16,705 nt of DNA, from contig MU646550.1 in assembly GCA_026770585.1 (NCBI GenBank), positions 339,147-355,851 on the forward strand, read 5' to 3'. This document shows positions 7,155 to 14,655 of the stretch, piece after piece. The DNA comes from Baffinella frigidus. Its lineage: Eukaryota > Cryptophyceae > Cryptomonadales > Baffinellaceae. Under the pieces are notes generated by a model. The model saw only the letters and a list, made by a program, of their open reading frames with translations, had not been told where the DNA came from and made no database searches. A program made the position numbers and the translations under genes. Each line of letters begins with the position of its first letter. Position 1 is the stretch's first letter.

Positions 7155-7338
7155 GCTTCCACGTGGATCCAAAAGGAATTCTCTAAGAAGGTTCCCCCCC
7201 GCCGCCTCGCAGCTCCCCCCTGCTCGCGCGTGCGAGCCCCGCTAAATCTACTAGCCTTGCCAACAACTCCCTCTGCTCTCCAGCCGTGGAACAACGTCGT
7301 TACAGCCCAAATCCTCCCCGCTCGCTTTTCGGGTTGAT

Positions 7339-7359
7339 GGTCAAATCTCTGGTCAAATC
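7339..7359 (+). repeat. Doubled GGTCAAATC separated by TCT
   Basis: GGTCAAATC, TCT, GGTCAAATC. The same 9-mer flanks a 30-bp palindrome at 12521-12568 and occurs once at 1745-1753 within the shared context GTTGATGGTCAAATCTC. It could be an excision footprint of such an insertion. Confidence 0.5.
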
Positions 7360-7387
7360 ACCAATTCCCCTAAAAATGCACCTAAAA

Positions 7388-7690
7388 ATACGGAAGGGCG
7401 TGTCGTTGGCATATGTTGGGAGCATTTAAAACCTAAAGGACCTAAAGGACCTGCACCGAAGCACCAAGCACCATGCTTTCTCTGCAGTCCTTTCTACGGA
7501 AGGGCGTGGCGTTGGCTTATGTTGGGCGAAATTAAAACTTAAAGGACCTGAAGGATCCCCTCTACACGAGCCTCTGCACTGGAGAGCTAAACGCGATCCG
7601 AAAGCAAAAATGCTTTCTCTGCAGTCCTTTCTACGGAAGGGCGTGTGGTCGACGTATGTTGGGAGCATTTCAAACCTCAAGGACCTAATG
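7388..7690 (+). repeat. Family H repeats, type 1, three copies
   Basis: The unit is GCTTTCTCTGCAGTCCTTTC, TACGGAAGGGCGTGTCGTTGG, ATATGTTGGGAGCATTTAAA, then ACCTAAAGGACC one to several times. CGGAAGGGCGTG starts at about 7391, 7497 and 7633 in this tract. Further type 1 copies lie near 8059-8140 and 8445-8520. Short frames through the units are not conserved from copy to copy. Confidence 0.8.
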
Positions 7691-7722
7691 ACAACGTCTG
7701 CATGGGACGGGGGGGGGCGGGG

Positions 7723-7835
7723 CTTGATGTGATCCGAAAGGAAGCATGGCCTTTCTACAGAACAAGTTCCGGAGTCCGCCTATGTTTGGAGCTCGAAGAA
7801 CCTAAAGGACCTAAAGGACCTAAAGGACCTAAAAG
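7723..7835 (+). repeat. Family H repeat, type 2, with in-frame VIRKEA..EPKGP reading
   Basis: GTGATCCGAAAGGAAGCATG.., CAGAACAAGTTCCGGAGTCC, GCCTATGTTTGGAGCTCGAA, then GAACCTAAAGGACCTAAAGG repeats. The plus frame at 7645-7860 reads VIRKEA..SGVRLCLELEEPKGP. The same amino-acid string is open in the type 2 copies at 8330-8440 and 15440-15540. It may be a relic of coding sequence or a repeat without stops. Confidence 0.65.
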
Positions 7836-7846
7836 GGGCAGTTTCG

Positions 7847-7997
7847 GGCCCCTTGATTGACCATCAATTGATGGTCAAATTGCACTTTGACCTTCAACTT
7901 GTGGTCAAAGTTCGTCAAACAAGTTTTCAAGTACCTAAAAAATCTGAAGTTTTAAAATCTGTACCAGGAATTGACTTTTGGACTTAATCAAGGGGCC
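7847..7997. mobile_element. Foldback element with GGCCCCTTGATT ends
   Basis: GGCCCCTTGATT at the left and AATCAAGGGGCC at the right form a perfect 12-bp inverted repeat. Just inside the left end, bases 7857-7878 form a perfect 22-bp palindrome centred on CAATTG. The TGGTCAAA motif recurs within. It sits between family H repeats and is non-coding. Confidence 0.6.
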
Positions 7998-8058
7998 AGA
8001 AACTGGGGCCTTTTCTAATTAAAATCAAGGCTTCCAATTCTCCATTTCCTAAAACCTG

Positions 8059-8150
8059 CTTTCTCTGCAGATCCTTTCTACGGAAGGGCGTGTCGTTGGC
8101 ATATGTTGGGAGAAATCAAAACCTAAAGGACCTAAAGGACCTAGCACCAA
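8059..8150 (+). repeat. Family H repeat, type 1
   Basis: GCTTTCTCTGCAGATCCTTT, CTACGGAAGGGCGTGTCGTT, GGCATATGTTGGGAGAAATC, ACCTAAAGGACCTAAAGGAC, then GCACCAAAGCACC. It matches the copies at 7388-7690. The GCACCAAAGCACC tail also appears at about 7455 and 11952, and reversed at 11450 and 16050. Confidence 0.75.
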
Positions 8151-8329
8151 AGCACCTCATTGTTTGAGCCCTCTCTGGACGCCTTAAGTTTGTGGTCCAA
8201 CGTCATAAGGTCAATAAAAGTCCCTTCTCTTTGGGAGAAATCAAGATTATCCTGGTGTGTGTGTGAGTATGGGAACTTTTTGTATATCTTCACACACCCG
8301 ATGAGGACACCCTTTAGCCGGTTTCTGCC

Positions 8330-8525
8330 GCGATCCTCTGCACCCCTGAATGTGATCCGAAAGGAAGCGTGTCTTCTCTGCAGAACCAGATCCGGTGTCC
8401 GCCTATGTTGGGAGCTCGAAGAACCTAAAGGACCTACAGGATTGCGTCTCAGGGGCGTGTCGTTGGGCCATGCTGGGAGAAATTAAAACCTAGAGGACCT
8501 AAAGGACGCTTGGACCTAAAGGACG
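8330..8525 (+). repeat. Family H repeats, type 2 then type 1
   Basis: The type 2 portion begins CCGCGATCCTCTGCACCCCT, GTGATCCGAAAGGAAGCGTG and runs to GAGCTCGAAGAACCTAAAGG. The type 1 portion follows (GGGGCGTGTCGTTGGGCCAT..TTAAAACCTAGAGGACC). The plus frame 8160-8486 reads VIRKEA..SGVRLCWELEEPKGP through the type 2 portion. I do not regard it as a gene. Confidence 0.7.
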
Positions 8526-8534
8526 CAATTGCAC

Positions 8535-8590
8535 CAAGGCGGTGGGTTGGCGGTTGGTTGGCGGTGGGTTGGCGGTGGGTTGGCGGTTAG
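8535..8590 (+). repeat. 11-bp G-rich minisatellite (GGCGGTGGGTT)
   Basis: Five near-identical 11-bp units of GGCGGTGGGTT / GGCGGTTGGTT follow the last family H repeat. Runs of G at regular spacing would allow a G-quadruplex on the plus strand. Open frames on both strands across it are repetitive and not genes. Confidence 0.8.
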
Positions 8591-8710
8591 GGGGGCTTTG
8601 ACCGGCTGTTTCGTACGTCGTACGCGTCGCTTCTTCGCGTTTGTTGTAGAGCGCGAACCTGCGTCGCGCAGCGCCCTCACGCTGGACGCCCTCCTCATGT
8701 GTCTCCTCCC

Positions 8711-8807
8711 CTACAGGGGTACCTCGCTCATAAGAAACCGCACCCCCCTAGGACCCTACAGTAGGCCTATGCCTAGGGCCCTACGGTGGTCCTAGGGGGG
8801 GGGGCGG
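8711..8807. mobile_element. Palindromic element family A, truncated copy
   Basis: The left end is CTACAGGGGTACCTCGCTCA followed by TAAGAAACCGCACCCCCCTA. The core is CCTACAGTAGGCCTATGCCT, and the right arm runs only to CCTAGGGGGGGGGGCGGC. The expected terminal TTTCTTATGAGCGAGGTACC is missing. Full copies are at 11029-11157 and 15719-15843. Confidence 0.75.
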
Positions 8808-8840
8808 CTGGACGCCCACCTCATGTAAACTCCATACAAG

Positions 8841-8952
8841 GATTAATTAATTGCTTTTCGGCAACGAACATTACTACACGATTTGCTCATAAAAGTAATA
8901 GTAGAGCGTTTGTGTAGTAAATTTCGTTGCGCCAGAAGCAATTAATTAATTC
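8841..8952. mobile_element. Foldback element family D, best-defined copy
   Basis: The left end reads GATTAATTAATTGCTTTTCG then GCAACGAACATTACTACACG. The right end reads GTGTAGTAAATTTCGTTGCG then CCAGAAGCAATTAATTAATTC. The arms of about 42 bp pair almost fully around a ~28-bp centre. This copy gives the clearest outer border for the family. Confidence 0.85.
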
Positions 8953-8984
8953 TTTTGTGGAGATGACATGTGTCTCCTCCCCCA

Positions 8985-9215
8985 CTCCCACACCTTCACG
9001 GAAAGACCAAATCGTCGATTTTCAGACCTCGGATTTGTGGGGCGTCGGGGTCGGATAGGTCCTTTAGGTCCTTTAGGTTCTTTGAGCTCCCAGCACAGGC
9101 GGACACTGGAACTTATATTCGACCCCGACGAATCGACTTACGTCCCAATCTTGGTACAAAATCAACTTTTGGGAACAGGTCGAAATCCATCGATTTGGTC
9201 CTTCCGTGAGGTTTG
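8985..9215. mobile_element. Foldback element carrying a reversed family H segment
   Basis: CACGGAAAGACCAAATCGTCGA at about 8998 pairs with TCGATTTGGTCCTTCCGTG at about 9190, the arm motif also seen at 2983-3161. Between them, GGTCCTTTAGGTCCTTTAGG..GAGCTCCCAGCACAGGCGG is the reverse complement of a family H type 2 tail. ACTCCCACACCTTCACGG occurs at both 8984 and 9220 as a direct repeat. Confidence 0.6.
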
Positions 9216-9277
9216 ATGGCACTCCCACACCTTCACGGGCCCGTCGTTGCCCCCCCCTTGCAACCCGAACCTTCAGG

Positions 9278-9794
9278 GTTTAAGGTTAGGGCTCAGGGTT
9301 TAGAGTTTAAGGTTAAGGGTTTAGGGTTTAGGGTTTAGGGTTTAGGGTTTAGGGTTTAGGTTTAGGAGTTTGGGGTTTAGGGTTGATGGTTAAGGGTTTA
9401 GAGATTAAACTTTGGGGTTTAGGGTTTAGGGTTTTAGGGTTTAGGGTTGAGGACTGAGTATTGAGGGTTGATGATTGAGGGTTTAGGGTTTAGGGTTTAG
9501 GGTTTAGGGTTTAGGGTTCAGGGTTTAGGTTTTAGGGTTTAGGGTTTAGGATTTAGGGTTTAGGGTTTAGGGTTTAGGGTTTAGGGTTTAGGGTTAATAG
9601 TTTAGGGTTTAGGGTTGATGGTTAAGGGTTTAGAGATTAAACTTTGGGGTTCAGGATAGGGTTTAGGGTTTAGGGTTTAGGGTTTAGGGTTTAGGGTTTA
9701 GGGTTTAGGGTTTAGGGTTGAGGGTTAGGGTTTAGGGTTTAGGGTTTAGGGTTTAGGGTTTAGGGTTTAGGGTTGAGGATTGAGGGTTGAGGAT

Positions 9795-9826
<32 letters not shown>

Positions 9827-10915
9827 GGTTTAAGGTTGGGGTTTTAGGGGTTTAGGGTTTAGGGTTTAAGGTTCAGTGTTTGGGTTTTAGGTTTGGAGGT
9901 TTACCGTTTACATTTAGGCTTTAGGTTTTACGTTTAAGGTTTAGGGTTAAGGATTTGGGCTGTGGTGTTTCATGGTTTATGTTTTATGCTTTATGGTTTA
10001 TGATTAACGGTTTATGGTTCATGGTTTGTGGTTGTGGTTTAGGGTTTATGGTTTATGATTTGGTGTAGGCGCAATGGTTAAGGGTCTAGGGTTCAGGGTT
10101 GAGGGGTCAGGCTTTGGGGTCCAGGCTTTGTGCTTCAGGGTTCAGGATTGGTGGAGGGTTTTGGTGTTCAGGTTTTTGGGATCAGGATCTAGGTTTTAGG
10201 TTTTAGATTTTAGATTTCGGATTTATTTTATGTTTCATGTTTGATGTTTCAAGGTTTATGGTTTATCGTTTATGGTTTATGGTTTATGGTTTATGGTTTA
10301 TGGTTTATGGTTTGTGGTTGTGGTCGAGGGTTCATGGTTTATGATTTGGGGTACGAGCTCGTGGGCTCCATGACTTAGGGTCTGGGTTCAGGGTTCAGGG
10401 GTCAGGCTTTGGGGTTCAGGCTTGGGGGTTCAGGGTTCAGGATTTAGGGGTCTGGGTTTAGGGTTTCAGGGGTTGGGGCTCAGTGTTTAGGGCGTGGGAT
10501 TTTTGGTTGAGGATTTAGTGTTGAGGGTTAGGGTTTAGGGTTTAGGTTTGAGGGTTGAGGGTTTGGGTTTTGGGGTTTAGGGTTTAGGGTTTAGGGTTTA
10601 GGGTTAAGGATTTAGGGTTTAGGGTTTAGGGTTTAGGGTTAAGGTTTAGGTTTTAGGGTTTAGGGTTTAGGGTTTAGGGTTTAGGGTTCAGGGTTTAGGG
10701 TTTAGGACTTAGGGTTGAGGGTTGAGGGTTGATGGTTGAGGGTTTCAGGGCTCAGGGTGTAGGGATTAATGTTTGGGGTTTAGGGGTTTAGGGTTCAGGG
10801 TTCAGGGTGTAGGGTTTGGGGTTTGGGGTTAGGTTTTAGTGTTTAGTGTTTAGGGTTTAGGGTTTGGGGTTTAGGGTTTAGGGTTTAGGGTTTAGGGTTT
10901 AGGGTTTAGGATTGA
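9278..10915 (+). repeat. 1.65-kb interstitial telomere-like array (TTTAGGG and variants)
   Basis: Long runs of perfect TTTAGGG (for example 9318-9358, 9656-9718, 10862-10908) alternate with variants such as TTGAGGG, TTCAGGG and TTTATGG. TTTATGG forms its own homogeneous run at about 10255-10315. Longer duplications are embedded. GGTTGATGGTTAAGGGTTTA plus GAGATTAAACTTTGGGG occurs near 9380 and 9613. A ~140-bp mixed segment near 10020-10160 resembles 10315-10450. The G-rich strand is always plus. No gene is present. Confidence 0.95.
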
Positions 10916-11028
10916 GGTTTCCAGTTTGGCGAGACGGGGCTTTTTTACCCATTTTTTGACGGATTCGTACCGCATAACCAGGAATTACATCTGAGAATAG
11001 ACTGGCAACTCGACTGAGGCAGAACCAA

Positions 11029-11157
11029 AGGGGTACCTTGCTCATAAGAAACCGCCCCCCCCCCTAGGACCACCGTAGGGCCCGAGGCATAGGCCTACTG
11101 TAGGGTCCTAGGGGGGGCTGTTTCTTATGCGGGTTTCTTATGAGCGAGGTACCCCTG
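11029..11157. mobile_element. Palindromic element family A, complete copy
   Basis: The left end is AGGGGTACCTTGCTCATAAG, AAACC and a run of ten C. The core is CCTAGGACCACCGTAGGGCC..GGCCTACTGTAGGGTCCTAG. The right end has TTTCTTATGCGGG followed by TTTCTTATGAGCGAGGTACC, so part of the right terminal repeat is duplicated. It is non-coding. Confidence 0.8.
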
Positions 11158-11316
11158 TAGGCCTTGTTTTCGGGACCAGCGGAATCGCGCCGATTTCCCA
11201 GTCACTCAAGTTTATGGTCCGACGTCATGAGTTCAACAAAAGTCTCTCCTCACTTGCGATGCGGGGAGACAAGGCTTTCTATTGAAGAGGTGACAGATGT
11301 CACCTCTTTTTGTGTT

Positions 11317-11365
11317 GCGTCGGGGTCGGATAGGTCCTTTAGGTCCTTAAGATTCTTCGAGCTCC
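11317..11365 (-). repeat. Partial family H tail, reverse orientation
   Basis: GCGTCGGGGTCGGATAGGTC, CTTTAGGTCCTTAAGATTCT, TCGAGCTCCCAACAT is the reverse complement of the GAGCTCGAAGAACCTAAAGG end of family H type 2. It shares the GTCGGGGTCGGATAGGTCC border with the reversed copy at about 9045. Confidence 0.7.
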
Positions 11366-11440
11366 CAACATGATCATCTGGTGACAGATGGTGAAATCGG
11401 CAGGCAGTGTTTGCGCACGCCCTCTCTCGTGACAGAGAGA

Positions 11441-11547
11441 GTGAGGTGCTTTGGTGCTTTGGAGAGTGAAAGAGAGAGAGAGTGTGAGACAGAGTGAGAG
11501 ACTGCGAGAGAGAGAGAGAGAGTGAAGCGAGAGAGCGCGCGAGAGAA
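11441..11547 (+). repeat. GA-rich low-complexity tract
   Basis: Purine-rich GAGAGA/GTGAGA sequence about 100 bp long, beginning near GTGCTTTGGTGCTTTGGAGA. The minus-strand frames give Ser/Leu-rich peptides (SLSLSLS type), an expected artefact of a CT-rich strand. Confidence 0.85.
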
Positions 11548-11623
11548 ATATGGACCTTTATTACTTCCAACACGGCCGCCATGTATCAACCCTACCGAGG
11601 CTGTGTCTGAGCAGGAACTTAGG

Positions 11624-11719
11624 GAGCACTTCGCTCATAAGAAACGTCCCCACCCCCCCAGGATCACCAGAAGGCCCTAAGACCCTAGGCACGGGCCTAC
11701 TGTAGGGTCCTAGCTGTAG
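11624..11719. mobile_element. Palindromic element family A, decayed copy
   Basis: TTCGCTCATAAGAAACGTCC, CCACCCCCCCAGGATCACC and GGGCCTACTGTAGGGTCCTAG match the left arm and core of family A. The right arm is lost. What follows (CTGTAGAGACTCG) resembles the sequence just outside the copy at 15843 (CTGTAGAGGCTCG), so the insertion contexts may be related. Confidence 0.65.
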
Positions 11720-11754
11720 AGACTCGTCGTCCCTGCTGAACTATACCCTCCAAC

Positions 11755-11834
11755 ATGTACAGGGTACGGGGGGGGGGCTACGTTCCTAGGATTACGCCTG
11801 TCGTGGGGCCCTAGGGCGGCACAAACCCTGTACA
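11755..11834. mobile_element. Small foldback with TGTACAGGGT ends
   Basis: TGTACAGGGT at the left and ACCCTGTACA at the right form a perfect 10-bp inverted repeat around a G tract (GGTACGGGGGGGGGCTACG) and CCTAGG / CCTAGGGC cores like those of families A and B. It is non-coding and lies directly beside the segmental repeat at 11838. Confidence 0.55.
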
Positions 11835-11837
11835 CAC

Positions 11838-11964
11838 CGAGAAAGGGGCTCGGCCAAACCTGCATAGGTGGGTCGGGGAGCTCACCCGTAGATCGTTCCC
11901 AACTCCTCAAGAGTGAGGTGGGCGTGGCCTTCGATGTGAGTGTAAATAAAAGCACCAAAGCACC
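11838..11964 (+). repeat. Segmental repeat, inverted partner of 16049-16175
   Basis: AAGGGGCTCGG.., GGGGAGCTCACCCGTAGATC, CTCCTCAAGAGTGAGGTGGG, CCTTCGATGTGAGTGTAAAT, AAAAGCACCAAAGCACC. The reverse complement of 16049-16175 matches along its length with scattered differences. It contains AATAAA at 11945-11950. Resemblance of the end to the tail of the gene at 14656 (TGTAAATAAAAAGCGAG) suggests a transcript 3' end, but I see no ORF leading into it. Confidence 0.75.
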
Positions 11965-12104
11965 TTTCTGCACGCCACAGCATGTCACTGATAATAATGG
12001 TTCACAGAGGTCTGTGCAGCGGCGGTGGGGGCTCCTGGGCGAGTCTTGTGTTGCGAGTATCTCGCTTTGTATTATGTACAGTCCCAGCATGCAAGGACGC
12101 TAGC

Positions 12105-12367
12105 TTACAAGCAGTCCCGCCACGCCGCAACGTTCCGGGTGGGGCTGCAGCCGGCTGCCCACGGGCTGCAGAACCCTTTCGTGAGCGCAGCGACGCGCAT
12201 GCAATCTCTGCGAAGTTGTTCCCACCCTTGTCGCACGCCATGTCTCCTTGCTCGTTGGACTCGCGAGAATGGGCCTGCTCGGAGAAGGAGCTTGCGGGAA
12301 AGTTCGGCATGTTGGCAAAGCGGGTCATCGGCATCATCTTGCTGGTTTTTGATGTCTTCTCTGTCAA
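12105..12367 (-). pseudogene. Diverged, apparently frameshifted paralogue of the 14656-15066 gene
   Basis: The minus frame reads from TEKTSKTSKMMPM (the first ATG is at about 12337; the farther opening at 12367 is TTG) through RFANMPNFPASSFSEQA and GGNNFAEIACASL. These match FAVPNLPARSFTTKQA and EDNFEIACAAL of the plus-strand gene. The middle of the protein (about 75 residues) is absent. Beyond CASL the copies diverge and the frame shifts, yet the DNA for AWRDCL-TAA, with TAA at 12107-12105, is preserved in another frame. In the alignable parts many differences are synonymous (TTC/TTT, GCG/GCA, TCG/TCC, CAA/CAG, AAT/AAC). That points to selection on this strand for at least part of its history. 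Homology continues downstream to about 11995 (CCGCTGCACAGACCTCTG). The function is unknown. It may be a decaying copy or a spliced gene whose exon borders I cannot set. A 188-codon plus-strand frame over the same DNA is a shadow. Confidence 0.6.
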
Positions 12368-12520
12368 ATGGGATAGAACACAGATGTCGGAGCTTATGGA
12401 GCTTATCTACGAGCTCGTAGCTTATGGAGCTTTAATGAACGTCATACAGCAGCACGAACGCTTCTTGTTCGGAAGGTCCTTTATCTTGAGTCAGCCTTTA
12501 GCACAAATCCCGTGTTCAGT

Positions 12521-12568
12521 GGTCAAATCAAGGGGTATTTTTTTCTAAAAATACCCCTTGGTCAAATC
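12521..12568. mobile_element. 30-bp palindrome flanked by 9-bp direct repeats
   Basis: GGTCAAATC, then AAGGGGTATTTTT, a 4-base loop and AAAAATACCCCTT (perfect 13-bp stem), then GGTCAAATC again. The structure looks like a minimal foldback insertion with a 9-bp target duplication. A rho-independent-like terminator is not expected in a eukaryote. Confidence 0.65.
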
Positions 12569-12797
12569 CACGTGATTTTTTGTACATGAACGCTGACGGA
12601 GCGCGTTGTCAGCAACGCCTGGAATTCATGAAATGGAGTTCCTTGGAGTTTTTGGATGTGACCTTTACCACACAAACGTCCCTCCCCATAAAATGCTGAC
12701 ACAGGGGAAGCGGTCGGGTCCTCCAGCGGCTGCAACACAGATCATGGTCACGAGAATTTAACGTATTTGGTGTAGTAAAAACAGCTTTTGTCATGCA

Positions 12798-12869
12798 ACC
12801 TTTCGGGCCCATGCCGCCCATCCGTATCATGCAACCTTTCGGGCCCATGCCGCCCATCCGCATGATATC
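12798..12869 (+). repeat. 36-bp tandem duplication (two units)
   Basis: CATGCAACCTTTCGGGCCCA, TGCCGCCCATCCGTAT occurs twice in direct succession with one base changed in the second unit (GTAT to GCAT). On the minus strand it gives a 12-residue repeat (RMGGMGPKGCMI) in a 116-codon frame that opens with GTG and runs through a hairpin. I do not call that frame a gene. Confidence 0.85.
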
Positions 12870-12895
12870 ACTAGAATACAAATCGATTGTACGAT

Positions 12896-12967
12896 TGTCA
12901 GCGTTTCTGTAGTAATTTTCACTCATTTGGTCACGTGGCGCCCACAAAGCGGACGCCACGTGACCAA
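12896..12967. mobile_element. GTAGTAATTTTCAC motif plus TTGGTCACGTGGCG hairpin
   Basis: CTGTAGTAATTTTCACTCA is followed by TTGGTCACGTGGCGCCC (12927) and GGACGCCACGTGACCAA (to 12967), arms of 17 bp with one mismatch. The arrangement parallels 2421-2492, where the same motif precedes a TTGGTCACGT palindrome. The stretch 12970-13300 shows no gene I can support; it holds a possible loose inverted pair, CTTTTAAAGGCCC (13133) and GGCCCTTTAAAA (13257). Confidence 0.65.
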
Positions 12968-13305
12968 TTTGCCATGCAAAACGCTACAACTGACTTTTAT
13001 TCAGGTCAGAAGAGGAGCCTTGTGTGTTCGCATGGCCCCATCCTGTTGAAATGTCGTTTTACCACACGATCTTCCAGTAAAGTTGACTCAGATCTGCCGG
13101 GGAAAGCCGCACCCGGAGGGGGAAGTCCCTTAGCTTTTAAAGGCCCAGGGTTTTAAAACTTGTAGAGGGCTATTATAGACTCCCTGTACAATCCTTTTAG
13201 AACTCTTCACGTTCTTTATTTTATGTCCTTCAAAGCCCTTTTCGGTCACGTGGGGTGGCCCTTTAAAATTACTATTAAATATTTGTCATTTTAAAATTTT
13301 AAAAT

Positions 13306-14033
13306 GTCGCGAAAATGGTGGGTGCGCGCGGCGAAAATGGGCGCAAGGAGGGGGTTGCGCTCTCGTGGCGGCCAAAAGTTGCGCTGCAGATGTGGGCTGG
13401 AGACCCGTGCCCCCCGTTTCCCCGCAAATTGAGGCAGCCAGGAGTTCGCCCGCCGCCTCCAGTGAGCACCAAGCGCGAGCTGTCTGGGCAGCATTCGCCC
13501 GCTGCCCCGTCACGGTACCAGCAGCGCGCGCAGGAGCAAGCATGGCGCCCAAGCAAAAATGCATCGCACTCAGCACGCGATGTGAAAGGTTCGTGGCGGG
13601 AGAAAACAGCCGAATCCTCCGCACGACCGCCCCAGAGGGCCGGCCAAGGTCTGGCGCGTCGCAACTCCAGTGAAGGTGGCAGCGACGACGAGGCTCGTCG
13701 TCGGCACCGTTCGGCGCTTGCGTCACTTCTGCCCTCCACTCTGTGTGCATGTCCAGCTGCGCCCCGCATGCCACTCCACCTGCGCTCCGCCCCGGGTCTG
13801 TCAGGTGGCGCGAAGCGTCAGGGGCGCACGTTTGCGCTCGCAACGCAACTCTCTCAATTTCCGCGGGCCTGGCGGGAGCGCGGGCGCGAAACCTAGATTT
13901 CCGTGCGGCCAGCGCCCGCACCGTCTCTCTGGGCAACCGTCGCCCGTCGCACCGCCCCGCCCGCGCCCGAGAAGCGGCGGAATGGCTCGCGATGGAGAGT
14001 GTGGAGAATGCAGAAAAGCTCACCTTCACGTGA
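13306..14033 (+). CDS. Possible spliced gene in a GC-rich island, unrecognised
   Basis: A sharply bounded GC-rich island begins after AT-rich TTTTAAAATTTTAAAATG. A good start context lies at 13315 (GCGAAAATGG). That frame stays open to 13896 and includes a hydrophilic stretch, RRNSSEGGSDDEARRRHR, around residues 120-138. A different plus frame contains EAAEWLAMESVENAEKLTFT and ends with TGA at 14031-14033, which looks protein-like. A spliced product joining the two is conceivable; the CCGGGTCTGTCAG near 13800 could be an acceptor. Against it, a 262-codon frame also exists on the minus strand, as GC-rich DNA often permits, and I recognise no domain in any frame. Treat the exon borders and strand as unsettled. 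Confidence 0.3.
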
Positions 14034-14655
14034 ATTCGATTGTTCCGTAGATTTAGGTTGAAAAAAAGAATCAAGGGCTACGAGATAGACGTCTAGGACA
14101 GTCACTTGTAACATGTCCTACTGAGTTACGGCCCGTGAATTATCATTTTATATAGTTGTTGCCCAATTTACTATTCTTTTATATCACGACCGGTGCGAGA
14201 TCGCGGCGGTCCGCTTCATCATGTCCTGCGAGAGAACGTACCGATAACTGCAGAATCCGACTTATTACTGGAGCCATTGGATTCTCGGGGACTCCCGGCC
14301 CCGGGCGCGGCACCCAAAAAGTGTAAAAAGTCAATTTAACTTGGAGCCCTTGCAGACCGGATTTTTAAGAATGTGTACTACGATGAGCCATCAAACGTGT
14401 TTTAGCGCGAACGAGTGTGTTTTTTGTTTTTTGAAAGGGTTGCACATTTGAGATATGCTGACTTGCTGACTAAATCTGCCGTAAATAGTTTAGAAACAAT
14501 TATTGAAACTAATTTTGGAGACACTTGTGACGGACGTGTTGTCATCTTCGCGACCTTTCGTATCTCATGTCATCTTTCCCGCTTTCTCTGTGTTTCTCAG
14601 TTTCCCCTTTGCTCCTTCAACTCCTTGCACTCCAGACACGAACGTTACGCCCAAG
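14034..14655 (+). other. Upstream region of the 14656 gene, no supported feature
   Basis: This is AT-rich sequence with TATATAG at about 14149 and TTTTATAT at about 14177, then a short GC-rich patch (CCCGGCCCCGGGCGCGGCAC, about 14295) whose core recurs near 15255. The last 100 bases are pyrimidine-rich. They could hold a promoter, a 5' leader or an intron end. I see no conserved core promoter that would decide this. Confidence 0.35.

Noticed and set aside
6577-7245. 222-codon plus-strand frame
   Set aside because: It is low-complexity Ser/Ala/Pro/Arg-rich sequence, the usual antisense shadow of a GC-rich gene. The minus frame has a family-like layout.
11250-11589. Ser/Leu-rich minus-strand frames
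   Set aside because: They are produced by the GA-rich low-complexity tract read on its CT strand.
11982-12548. 188-codon plus-strand frame
   Set aside because: It is antisense to the minus-strand paralogue, and conservation with the other copy fits the minus reading. Its C-terminus runs into a 30-bp palindrome.
12530-12559. Terminator-like stem followed by T run
   Set aside because: The window is eukaryotic, and flanking 9-bp direct repeats favour an insertion rather than a transcription terminator.
12609-12959. 116-codon minus-strand frame with RMGGMGPKGCM repeats
   Set aside because: It opens with GTG inside a hairpin element and owes its repeats to a 36-bp tandem duplication. No homology is recognised.
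13286-14074. 262-codon minus-strand frame in the GC-rich island
   Set aside because: It has no recognisable domain. Similar long frames on the plus strand show that GC richness alone keeps frames open. Its two ends lie in AT-rich flanks with no start context.
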